Part shown: piece by piece, positions 26,591 to 34,739 of the stretch
How positions within the stretch are numbered: the first letter of the stretch is position 1
How the letters are laid out: every line of letters starts with the position of its first letter
Assembly (NCBI RefSeq): GCF_965284335.1
Contig: NZ_OZ260076.1
Origin: Tabrizicola_A sp965284335
GTDB lineage: Bacteria; Pseudomonadota; Alphaproteobacteria; Rhodobacterales; Rhodobacteraceae
Length of the DNA: 64,000 nucleotides
Strand: one strand, 5' to 3'
Translations under genes and position numbers: made by a program
The notes under the pieces: model-generated
Databases searched by the model: none
Told to the model about the DNA's origin: nothing
What the model saw: only the letters and a program-made list of their open reading frames with translations

Positions 26591-29051
26591 AGGCCCTCAG
26601 CCGCTTGCCCTCGGGGTCAAAGGCCGCCCCATCCAGCACCCGCGCGCGGTGGGGTTGGCCCAGCACCATGACCTGCAATTCTGTGCCCGGCGCGATATCG
26701 GGACGCAGATAGGCGAGTGCCAGCGATTGCCCGACATGATAGCCATAGGCCCCGGATGACACCTTGCCCGCAGGCTTGCCCGCCAGATCGAAGATCGGCT
26801 CGTTGCCGGTGGCATCTGCCGTGGTGGCCTCGATCACCAAGGTCCGCAGCACCTCACGCGGGGGGGTGTCCATTAGGGCGGCATAGGCGGATTTGTTGAG
26901 GAACTCCTTGTCCATCTTGATCAGGCCCTGAAGGCCGGTTTCCTGCGGCCAGTATTCAGGCGAATAGTCGCGCCCCCAGCTGCCATAGCCCTTTTCCACC
27001 CGCAGGCTCATCAGCGCGCGGCTGCCGACCGGGCCTGCGCCCATGGCCTTGCCCGCCTCTATAAGCGCCGCATAAAGCCGGGCCTGATCGGCCTCGGCGC
27101 AATGGAGTTCCCAGCCCAGATCGCCGGTAAAGCTGACACGCAGCGCGATGCAGGCCACTCCGGCCACCTCGATCTGTTGCGACCGCATAAAAGGAAAGGC
27201 GGCGTTTGACAGGTCTGCATTGGTCAGCCGCGCCAGAAGATCGCGCGCAAGGGGGCCTGCGACGTTGAAGCCTGCCATCGTCTCGGTCACGCTGTGCCAG
27301 CGCGTGCCCGCGGGCGAAGGCACGGCATCAAAGAACCGCTTGTGATAGCGTTCGGCCATGCCCGAGCCGACCATGAAATAATCGCCCTCGCCCAGACAGG
27401 TGACGGTAAAGTCGCCCGCAATGCCGCCGCGCTTGCCGATCAGGGGTGCAAGGCAAGAGCGGCCCGGCGTGACAGGCATGCGGTTGGCCAACAGCGCATC
27501 CAGCCAGTCGCGCGCACCGGGGCCGGTTATGCGGTATCGGGCAAAGTTTGAGATGTCGATGATCCCCGCCCGGTCGCGCAACATCCGCGCCTCGCGTCCC
27601 ACGGGGGCCCACCAGTTTTGCCGATCAAAGCCGATGGTTTCTTCCTTTGGCTCGCCCTCGGCCGAGAACCACAAGGGATGTTCCCAGCCGTAGTTCAGAC
27701 CAAAGACCGCGCCCATCGCCTTTTGGGTCTGGTAGATCGGGCGGGTCCGCACAGGTCGGCCCGCGGCGCGTTCCTCATTCGGGAAATGGATCTTGAAGCG
27801 GTTGGCATATTGGTCGCGCACCCGGGCCTTGGTGAAATCCCGCCCCGCCCAAGCGCCAAAGCGCGCCAGATCCCAGCCGAACATGTCAAGCTTCGGCTCG
27901 CCTTCGATGATCCACTGTGCGGACAAGAGGCCCAGCCCCCCCGATTGCGAAAAGCCGGGGATGATGCCGTTGCAGCAGAAGTAATTGCGCAGTTCCGGCA
28001 CGGGGCCAAAGAGGGCGCTGCTGTCGGGTGACCAGATCATCGGGCCGTTGATGACCCGCTTGATCCCCGCCGATCCCACTACCGGAACCCGGTCGATCGC
28101 GCGCAGCATGTTCGGCTCGATCCGCTCCAGATCATCGGCGAACAGCTCATGGCCAAAGCCCTGCGGCGTGCCGTCCTCGGCCCAGAATTTCATGTCGCGC
28201 TCATAGGCGCCGACCAAAAGGCCCTTGCCCTCTTGGCGTAGGTAATATTCGCCGTCACGATCCGCGACAGACGGCAAGCGGCGGTCCATCGCGGCAATCT
28301 CGTCGATGGTTTCGGTGACGAAATACTGGTGTTCGGTGGGCATGAGCGGCAGTTCAATGCCCGCCAGCGCGGCCACCTCACGCCCCCAAAGCCCGGCCGC
28401 GTTCACCACCCAGCCAGCGCGGATGTCCCCCATAGGCGTTTCCACGATCCATGAGCCATCCGCTTGGGCCCGTGTCACGGTCACCGGGCAATTGCGGATG
28501 ATCTGCGCCCCCCGCGCCCGCGCACCCGCCGCATAGGCCATGGTCACGCCCGAAGGGTCAACATTGCCCCCCTGAGGTTCATACATGATGCAGCGGATGC
28601 CGTCGAAATTCACCAAAGGATGCAGCCGTTCCGCCTCATCCCGGCTGACCTCGTAGAAATCCATGCCATAGTATTTCGCCTTGGCCGCCTGAAGCCGCAG
28701 CTGATGCTCGCGCGCCTCGGTCTGCGCCAGATAGAGGCTGCCGGGCTGGAAAATGCCGCAGCCTTGGCCGGTTTCAGCCTCTAACTCTTTGTAAAGCCCC
28801 ATCGTGTAATGCTGCAAACGGCTGATATTGGTGCTGTCATGCAGCCCGTGGATATTGGCCGCCGCGTGCCAAGTGGAGCCGCTGGTCAATTCCGAGCGTT
28901 CCAGCAAAACCACATCCGTCCAGCCCAGTTTGGTCAGGTGATAAAGGATCGAACAGCCCACAAGGCCCCCGCCGATCACAACCGCCTGCGCGTGGGATTT
29001 CAGCTTGGCGCTGTCGGCCTGCGGGGACATATGGGTCATCTCGTCTCTCAT
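26589..29051 (-). CDS. FAD-dependent dehydrogenase fused to a GcvT domain (dimethylglycine/sarcosine dehydrogenase-like)
   Basis: 820-residue two-part enzyme. The N-terminal DAO-type domain has AVVIGGGLVGCSILYHLTK (about 23-41), and GSTWHAAAN holds the His that binds FAD covalently in sarcosine and dimethylglycine dehydrogenases. The C-terminal half (about 420-815) is a GcvT/aminomethyltransferase-like tetrahydrofolate domain (DRAGIIDISNFARYRITGPGA; SFTGDLGWELHC), which channels the released one-carbon unit. N-methylated amine demethylation is the likely class, the substrate open. The start may be 29051 or the ATG at 29039. Convergent with the PrpD-like gene and divergent from a LysR gene. 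Confidence 0.85.
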   Translation of the reverse strand: MRDEMTHMSPQADSAKLKSHAQAVVIGGGLVGCSILYHLTKLGWTDVVLLERSELTSGSTWHAAANIHGLHDSTNISRLQHYTMGLYKELEAETGQGCGIFQPGSLYLAQTEAREHQLRLQAAKAKYYGMDFYEVSRDEAERLHPLVNFDGIRCIMYEPQGGNVDPSGVTMAYAAGARARGAQIIRNCPVTVTRAQADGSWIVETPMGDIRAGWVVNAAGLWGREVAALAGIELPLMPTEHQYFVTETIDEIAAMDRRLPSVADRDGEYYLRQEGKGLLVGAYERDMKFWAEDGTPQGFGHELFADDLERIEPNMLRAIDRVPVVGSAGIKRVINGPMIWSPDSSALFGPVPELRNYFCCNGIIPGFSQSGGLGLLSAQWIIEGEPKLDMFGWDLARFGAWAGRDFTKARVRDQYANRFKIHFPNEERAAGRPVRTRPIYQTQKAMGAVFGLNYGWEHPLWFSAEGEPKEETIGFDRQNWWAPVGREARMLRDRAGIIDISNFARYRITGPGARDWLDALLANRMPVTPGRSCLAPLIGKRGGIAGDFTVTCLGEGDYFMVGSGMAERYHKRFFDAVPSPAGTRWHSVTETMAGFNVAGPLARDLLARLTNADLSNAAFPFMRSQQIEVAGVACIALRVSFTGDLGWELHCAEADQARLYAALIEAGKAMGAGPVGSRALMSLRVEKGYGSWGRDYSPEYWPQETGLQGLIKMDKEFLNKSAYAALMDTPPREVLRTLVIEATTADATGNEPIFDLAGKPAGKVSSGAYGYHVGQSLALAYLRPDIAPGTELQVMVLGQPHRARVLDGAAFDPEGKRLRA

Positions 29052-29199
29052 TCCTGCGACTGTCTGGCCTGCACCTTAGGGATAAGACCCCGGCAGTTCA
29101 CGCAAGGGAAACGGGGGCCAGACCTGCAAGAATTCTGTGGCATGGCCCCTTGGACTGTGCCCCGCGCTTGCGCTAGCCTAGCACTTGGGGAGTGCGCGC

Positions 29200-30075
29200 A
29201 TGAAAAACCTGCCACCGCTGAATTATATCCGGTCGTTTGAGGCCTCGGCCCGGCACCTAAGCTTTACGCGCGCCGCCGAAGAATTGGGCATGACACAGGC
29301 CGCCGTGTCGGGCCATGTGCGGGCCTTGGAACAATATATCGGCCGCCCGCTCTTTCACCGCGCGCCGCGCAGCCTAAGCTTGACCGAGGTGGCCGCCTCT
29401 TATCTGCCAACCCTGCGGCAAGCTTTGGCGCAGATTGATGTGGCGACCGGGCAGATCCTGACCGTGCCGCACCGCCAAGAGGTGACGCTGGCTTGCCCTG
29501 CAAGTCTTGCCACCAACTGGCTGCCGCCGCGCCTGCGCGCCTTTGGTCAAGCCCATCCAGAGGTAGAGGTGACGGTGCTGGCCACCATCTGGTCCGAGAC
29601 CAGCGACCAGATCGCCGATCTGCGCATCACCCCGCGCCATGAGAGCCAGCCCTTGCTGGGCCATTCTTTGGGGGCAGAAGAATTGGTGATGGTCGCAGCG
29701 CCCGACTGTCTGACCGGGCCGCGCGCCATCAAAGCCCCCGCAGATATTCGGCACTGGGGGCTGATCCATGTTCTGGGCCGCCAAGAGCATTGGCAGGCCT
29801 TTGCCCGTCATCATGGCCTTGCCGACCTGCCGTTGTCTGAAGGGTTAAAGACCGACAGCTCCAACGTGGCGCTGGAAATGGCGATTGCGGGGCTTGGCTG
29901 CGCGATCACGCTGGCCTCTTTGGCCGAGGTGCATTTGAAACGCGGCCTGTTGGTCGCCCCATTCCCAGAGCCGATTGCGTCGGGCTGGGGCTATGATCTG
30001 CATTCGGGCGAGGTGGGGCCGACGCGGGCCAGCGAAAAGCTGCGGGCGTTCTTGTTGGCAGGGCTGCACGCTTAG
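29200..30075 (+). CDS. LysR family transcriptional regulator (GcvA-like)
   Basis: 291-residue LysR regulator. Winged helix at about 5-65: NYIRSFEASARHLSFTRAAEELGMTQAAVSGHVRALEQYIG; effector domain from about 90 with the GcvA-like short segment PRLRAFGQAHPEVEVTVLAT. ATG at 29200 follows GGGGAG. It is divergent from the FAD/GcvT gene across 148 bp and probably controls it. Its stop overlaps the sitD stop on the other strand by 3 bases. Confidence 0.9.
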   Translation: MKNLPPLNYIRSFEASARHLSFTRAAEELGMTQAAVSGHVRALEQYIGRPLFHRAPRSLSLTEVAASYLPTLRQALAQIDVATGQILTVPHRQEVTLACPASLATNWLPPRLRAFGQAHPEVEVTVLATIWSETSDQIADLRITPRHESQPLLGHSLGAEELVMVAAPDCLTGPRAIKAPADIRHWGLIHVLGRQEHWQAFARHHGLADLPLSEGLKTDSSNVALEMAIAGLGCAITLASLAEVHLKRGLLVAPFPEPIASGWGYDLHSGEVGPTRASEKLRAFLLAGLHA

Positions 30076-30923
30076 GGCCGGGATGCCCCAAGGCTGGCGC
30101 GTCGGGTCAGAATCTGACGCCGTGTCAGGGCCAGAATGAACAGCGCGGTTTGCACCAAAACGATGGTGGGCGCAGGCGCGCTGTCCAGAAAAAAGCTGGC
30201 ATAGGTGCCGATCAGCATGGACCCCATGCACACCACCACCGCCACCCAAAGCATGGTGGAAAACCGCCGCACCAGCAAAAACGCAATCGCCCCCGGCGCG
30301 ATCAACAGCGCAATCGCCAAGATCAGCCCCGCCGCCGTCAGCGTGGCCACAATGGTCAATGAAATCAGCGCCAAAAGCCCATAATGCAGCGCGTTGACGC
30401 GCAGCCCCGACACCTTGGCCTGCGCCGGATCAAAGCTGTGCAACAGCCAATCTTTCCATTTCAGCGCCAAGATCGCCACCACCCCGGCAGCAATCAACCC
30501 CGATTGCCACAGCTCGGCCGCACTGACCCCCAGCATATTGCCAAAGAGGATGTGATCCAGATGCACCCCGCTGTCCACCGCGACAAAAAGCACAATCCCA
30601 AGGCCGAACATGCCCGAAAAAACCACGCCCATCACGGTGTCTTGTTTCACCCGACTGTTGCCCGCCAAAAACCCGGTCGCCACGGCGGTGAACATGCCCG
30701 CCGCAAAGGCCCCAAGGATCAAGGGCGCGCCGATCATATGGGCCAGCACAATGCCCGGCAGAATGGCATGGCTGATCGCATCGCCCATCAAAGCCCAGCC
30801 TTTCAGCACCAAAAAACAGGACAAAAGGGCCGTGGGCACCGAGACGATGATCGAGATCAGAAACGCATTTTGCATAAAGCCAAAGCGAAAGGGCAGCATC
30901 AGGCTGGCCAGATCAAACTCCAT
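30072..30923 (-). CDS. sitD: Metal ABC transporter permease, second subunit (SitD-like)
   Basis: 283-residue membrane permease of the ABC-3 family with about eight helices. GWALMGDAISHAILPGIVLAHMIG near residue 48 is the family loop that contacts the ATPase, and AIALLIAPGAIAFLLVRR near 215 is typical. It is the last gene of the sit operon. ATG at 30923 (or 30926) follows GGAGG; its start overlaps the sitC stop. Named by homology to Mn/Fe transporters; metal not proven. Confidence 0.85.
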   Translation of the reverse strand: MEFDLASLMLPFRFGFMQNAFLISIIVSVPTALLSCFLVLKGWALMGDAISHAILPGIVLAHMIGAPLILGAFAAGMFTAVATGFLAGNSRVKQDTVMGVVFSGMFGLGIVLFVAVDSGVHLDHILFGNMLGVSAAELWQSGLIAAGVVAILALKWKDWLLHSFDPAQAKVSGLRVNALHYGLLALISLTIVATLTAAGLILAIALLIAPGAIAFLLVRRFSTMLWVAVVVCMGSMLIGTYASFFLDSAPAPTIVLVQTALFILALTRRQILTRRASLGASRP

Positions 30924-31794
30924 CATGGGCCTCCACCGGGCCGCGCCGCAACGCGGCGGCCGCCTTGGCCCGTGCGGCCAAAAGCCCATGTTTGGGGGCC
31001 AGCACAAAGACGATCAGAAAGATCAGCGTTTGCAGGCAGACGATGATGCCGCCCGTCGCCCCATCCAGAAAATAGCTGGCATAGGCGCCGAAAAAGCTGG
31101 TCAGCGTGCCGATGCTGACAGCGGTGATGATCAGCCGCGCAAAACGGTCGCACAAAAGATAGGCCGTTGCCCCCGGCGTCATCACCATGGCAATCACCAA
31201 AAACGCCCCCACCGTCTGCATCGCCGCCACCACCGAGGCCGAAAGAAGCATGAAGAACACCGCTTTCAACAGCCGCGGACGAAGGCCCACCGTGCGGGCA
31301 TGGGTTTCATCGAAAAACACCACCATCAGGTCTTTCCAGATCACCAACAGCATCGCCAGCGACACAAAGCCGATGATCGCCAGTTGCAGCGTATCTGCGG
31401 GCGTGATGGCCAGAATGTTGCCCATGGTGATGGTCATCACATCCACCGACACCGGGCTCACCGACACCATGAAAAGCCCAAGGCCAAAGAACGAGGTAAA
31501 GATCAACCCGATGATCACATCGGGCTTTAACCCCGAGCGTTCGGTCAAAAACAGCATCGCTATCGCCGCAAGACCACCCGACAAAAACGCGCCCAGCGCA
31601 AAGGGAAGGCCCAGCATATAGGCCCCCGCCACCCCCGGCACCACGGAATGCGACAGCGCATCCCCAATCAGGGACCAGCCCTTTAGCATCAGAAAACACG
31701 ACAAAAACGCGCAGACCCCGCCGACAAGGGCGGAGACCCACATCGCATTGGTCATGTAACCATAGCTGAAGGGTTCCAGCAAAAGCGCCATCAT
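30913..31794 (-). CDS. sitC: Metal ABC transporter permease, first subunit (SitC-like)
   Basis: 293-residue ABC-3 permease paralogous to sitD, with GWSLIGDALSHSVVPGVAGAYMLG near residue 44 and AIAMVMTPGATAYLL near 215. About eight or nine helices and a short Ala/Arg-rich C-terminus. The start overlaps the sitB stop by 4 bp (ATGA), so the two are coupled. SitC and SitD would form the heterodimeric channel. Confidence 0.85.
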   Translation of the reverse strand: MMALLLEPFSYGYMTNAMWVSALVGGVCAFLSCFLMLKGWSLIGDALSHSVVPGVAGAYMLGLPFALGAFLSGGLAAIAMLFLTERSGLKPDVIIGLIFTSFFGLGLFMVSVSPVSVDVMTITMGNILAITPADTLQLAIIGFVSLAMLLVIWKDLMVVFFDETHARTVGLRPRLLKAVFFMLLSASVVAAMQTVGAFLVIAMVMTPGATAYLLCDRFARLIITAVSIGTLTSFFGAYASYFLDGATGGIIVCLQTLIFLIVFVLAPKHGLLAARAKAAAALRRGPVEAHDGV

Positions 31795-32696
31795 TCCAGC
31801 CGTTCCGCCTTTTGCAGCTTGTCGCCGTAATGCACGAAGGGGCGTTCATCATCGGTCAGGATGGTGACAGCGCGCGCGTCGGCGTCGTCATGCAGCGTGT
31901 CGCCCCCCAAGGTGAACCGCCGCAAAACCCCGCCAAAGGCATGTTCCAAATTGGCATGGGTAAAGGTGCTTTCCATCGGGCCATGGGCCAGAACCGTGCC
32001 CTTGACCAACACCACCCGGTCGCAAAATTCCGGCACCGACCCCAGATTATGGGTCGACACCAGCATCACCCGCCCCTCATCGCGCAAGGCGCGCAATAGG
32101 GTGATGATCTGCTCTTCGGTTTGCACATCAACCCCGGTAAAGGGCTCGTCCAACAAGATCACCTGCCCGTCTTGGGCCAAGGCGCGGGCCAAAAACACCC
32201 GCTTGCGCTGGCCGCCGGACAGCTCACCAATCTGACGGTGGCGGAAATCCTGCATGTTGACGCGCATCAGCGCCTGATCCACCGCCGCGCGGTCCGCCGC
32301 AGACGGGCGACGCAAAAAGCCCATATGGCCATAGCGCCCCATCATCACCACATCTTCGACCAGCACCGGAAAGGACCAATCCACCTCTTCGGATTGCGGC
32401 ACATAGGCCAAAAGGTTCTGGCGCAGCGCTTGGGCCACGGGCATGCCCAAAATCCTGATCTCACCACTGGCCGCCTGCACAAAACCCATAATCGCCTTGA
32501 ACAGCGTGGATTTGCCCGCACCATTCACCCCCACCAGCGCCGTCACCGTGCCGCGCGGAATGGTGAAACTGGCGTTCCAGAGTGCGGTATGGCCATTGCG
32601 ATAGGTCACCGTGACATCGCGCGCCGAAATGCCGTCGCCACCTGTTTCGGCGGCAACGGCGGGGCGCTGGGGTTTTGACGCAAGTGTGTCAGGCAT
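31791..32696 (-). CDS. sitB: Metal ABC transporter ATP-binding protein (SitB-like)
   Basis: 301-residue ABC ATPase. Walker A GVNGAGKST (about 56-64), signature LSGGQRKR near 164, Walker B VILLDEPFTGVD near 184, and a switch His in VSTHNLG near 220. ATG at 32696 with AAAGGA upstream is chosen; the open frame extends further but lacks an RBS. The C-terminal part beyond 255 is an extension seen in Sit-type ATPases. Confidence 0.9.
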   Translation of the reverse strand: MPDTLASKPQRPAVAAETGGDGISARDVTVTYRNGHTALWNASFTIPRGTVTALVGVNGAGKSTLFKAIMGFVQAASGEIRILGMPVAQALRQNLLAYVPQSEEVDWSFPVLVEDVVMMGRYGHMGFLRRPSAADRAAVDQALMRVNMQDFRHRQIGELSGGQRKRVFLARALAQDGQVILLDEPFTGVDVQTEEQIITLLRALRDEGRVMLVSTHNLGSVPEFCDRVVLVKGTVLAHGPMESTFTHANLEHAFGGVLRRFTLGGDTLHDDADARAVTILTDDERPFVHYGDKLQKAERLE

Positions 32697-32718
32697 GGCC
32701 AGTCCTTTGGGGCCGCGA

Positions 32719-33675
32719 TCAATCGCGCGCGGCGGTAAGCCCCTCGGCCACGGTGGTCGAGGTGACCCGCAGAAGATCAAGATAGGTCGGAACAGGCCCA
32801 TCGGAAAGGGACAGGCTGTCGACATAGAGCACCCCGCCATAGGCCGCCCCGGTTTCGCGCGCCACCTGTTCGGCGGGGGCGGTGTTCACCGTGCTTTCAC
32901 AAAACACCACCGGAATGGCATTGTCGCGCACCCCATCGATCACCGCGCGCACCTGTTGGGGTGTGCCCATCTGATCGGCATTCATCGGCCAAAGATACAG
33001 CTCTTGCAGCCCCAGATCGCGGGCGAGATAGCTAAAGGCGCCTTCGCAGGTCACCAGCCAGCGCTGATCTTGCGGCACCTCGGCAATCTTGGCGCGCAAA
33101 GGTTCCAGCGTGGCGCGCAACTGGTCTTTATAGGCGGCGGCATTGGCCGCATAGATGGCCGCATTGGCCGGGTCCTGCGCGGCAAAGGCGGCCTCGATAT
33201 TGTCGATATAGACCAGCGCGTTTTCCAGCCCCATCCAGGCATGCGGGTTCGGCTTGCCCTCATAAGACCCCGACGAGATCGGGATCGGGGTGATCCCCTC
33301 ACTCACCGTGACCGAGGGGATATCGCCCAGATTTGCGACAAACTGCTCAAACCACAGTTCCAGATTCAACCCGTTCCACAAAACCAGATCGGCATCTGAT
33401 GCGGCCACGATATCGCCGGGCGTCGGTTCATAGCCGTGAATCTCCGCCCCCGGCTTGGTGATCGACACCACATCAGCCGCATCACCGGCGACATTGGCGG
33501 CAATATCGGCCAGCACGGTAAAGGTGGTGACAACTTTCATCCGCTCCTCGGCCATGGCGGCGGGGGCAAGGATGGCGGGGGCAAAGAGGGTCAAACCAAA
33601 GCCCAGCGCAAGACCTTTGGCGCATCTGCGGGCGTTTCGGCGAATTTCGGACTGATCGTGGGCCGCTTTGGGCAT
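32719..33675 (-). CDS. sitA: Manganese/iron ABC transporter substrate-binding protein (SitA-like)
   Basis: 318-residue cluster A-I periplasmic metal-binding protein. The N-terminus is a signal peptide preceded by about 20 charged residues; cleavage is expected after AMA. Four metal ligands typical of Mn/Fe-type SitA are visible: H80 (GAEIHGYEP), H145 (NPHAWMG), E211 (TCEGAFSYLA) and D286 (LYVDSLS). No histidine-rich loop of the ZnuA type is present, arguing for Mn or Fe. First gene of sitABCD behind a Fur/Mur-like box. Confidence 0.9.
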   Translation of the reverse strand: MPKAAHDQSEIRRNARRCAKGLALGFGLTLFAPAILAPAAMAEERMKVVTTFTVLADIAANVAGDAADVVSITKPGAEIHGYEPTPGDIVAASDADLVLWNGLNLELWFEQFVANLGDIPSVTVSEGITPIPISSGSYEGKPNPHAWMGLENALVYIDNIEAAFAAQDPANAAIYAANAAAYKDQLRATLEPLRAKIAEVPQDQRWLVTCEGAFSYLARDLGLQELYLWPMNADQMGTPQQVRAVIDGVRDNAIPVVFCESTVNTAPAEQVARETGAAYGGVLYVDSLSLSDGPVPTYLDLLRVTSTTVAEGLTAARD

Positions 33676-33736
33676 GTCAGGTCACTCCTCTGTCTGACGG
33701 ACTGTGCAAGGAAACTCTTGCCGCTGTCAATCTAGT

Positions 33737-33756
33737 TGCGAATGATTATCATTAAA
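33737..33756. promoter_or_regulatory. Fur/Mur-like operator for sitABCD
   Basis: GCGAATGATTATCATTAAA centres on the ATGATTATCAT core of Fur-family boxes, 63 bp before sitA. In alphaproteobacteria such boxes upstream of sit genes are bound by Mur, the Mn-sensing Fur homologue. One arm is imperfect. Prediction from motif only. Confidence 0.7.
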
Positions 33757-33775
33757 GTTCACATTCGCGTCAGAC

Positions 33776-33804
33776 AAAAAAGGGCTGCAAAAGCAGCCCC
33801 TTTT
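33776..33804 (-). terminator. Intrinsic terminator of the BASS transporter gene
   Basis: GGGCTGC (33782-33788) pairs with GCAGCCC (33793-33799), loop aaaa. On the minus strand the stem is followed by six Ts. It lies 26 bp past the stop of the transporter at 33830. Confidence 0.85.
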
Positions 33805-33829
33805 CCGCGCATCGCCAGCTTTGGCAGGA

Positions 33830-34729
33830 TCATCGACGCACCTTGGCCGCGTCACGGGCCAACGCCTCGGCCGTGGCGTGGCGGCGATACCAGACCGTGA
33901 CGATGGACGACGAAATCACGATGAACAGGCTATAGAGGATCGGAATGAACAGCACCTCTTGCTGCAACGTGCCAGTAAAGGTCAGCGTGATGACCAAAGC
34001 CGCCAAAGGCCCGTTTTGAATGCCGGTTTCAAGGCTGATAGTGCGGGCGCGGTTGCTGTCTTGCCCCAAGGCCCGCGCCAGCCAATAGCCCAAAAGCATG
34101 CCCGTCAGACCAATGCCAATGGTGGCCAGATAGACCGGAAAGCCGGTGTCCAGCAGCATCTGGTAATTGCGCGGCACCCATGATCCGATCAGGAACAAGA
34201 TCACCGCCACCCCCAGCAGCGACCCGATCAACTCGATCGTGGCCCCGATATTGGCGTTCAACTTGCGCAACCCCATGCCAATGACGGTGGGCACCAACAA
34301 GACCACCAGCACCTGCGCCACATTGCCCGCCGGGATCACATAATCGCCGCTCAACCCCGCAAGCCCGCCATAAAAGCTCAGCAAAAGCGGCACCGTCACC
34401 ACCGCCACCAAGGTCGACACGGTCGTCATCATGATCGACAGCGCCAAGACCCCTTTGGAGAAATAGGCGAACACATTGCTGGTCGTGCCGCCGGGCATGC
34501 AGGCGATCAGGATCAGCCCCGCCGCCATGGCAGGCGGCAGGCCCAAGACCACGGCCAGCGCATAGCCCAAAAAGGGCATCACCACATATTGCGACAAAAG
34601 CCCCACCAAAATGCCCTTGGGGCGGCGAAAGGCGATCAGGAAATCGCGGTAGGTCATCGACGATCCCATGCCCAGCATGATGACCATCATCATCACGCCC
34701 AGCAGAGTGGTTTCCAGTTCTGTCAGCAT
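33830..34729 (-). CDS. Bile acid:sodium symporter (BASS) family transporter
   Basis: 299-residue polytopic protein with about ten helices. CMPGGTTSNVFAYFSKG near residue 90 is the BASS motif, and ISLETGIQNGPLAALVITL near 238 is the second conserved block. Family members carry organic anions or keto acids with sodium. ATG at 34729 follows AAGGGGG. It lies 10 bp downstream of the acyl-CoA ligase stop on the same strand, so the two are probably one operon: ligase first, transporter second. Confidence 0.85.
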   Translation of the reverse strand: MLTELETTLLGVMMMVIMLGMGSSMTYRDFLIAFRRPKGILVGLLSQYVVMPFLGYALAVVLGLPPAMAAGLILIACMPGGTTSNVFAYFSKGVLALSIMMTTVSTLVAVVTVPLLLSFYGGLAGLSGDYVIPAGNVAQVLVVLLVPTVIGMGLRKLNANIGATIELIGSLLGVAVILFLIGSWVPRNYQMLLDTGFPVYLATIGIGLTGMLLGYWLARALGQDSNRARTISLETGIQNGPLAALVITLTFTGTLQQEVLFIPILYSLFIVISSSIVTVWYRRHATAEALARDAAKVRR

Positions 34730-34739
34730 GATCGCCCCC

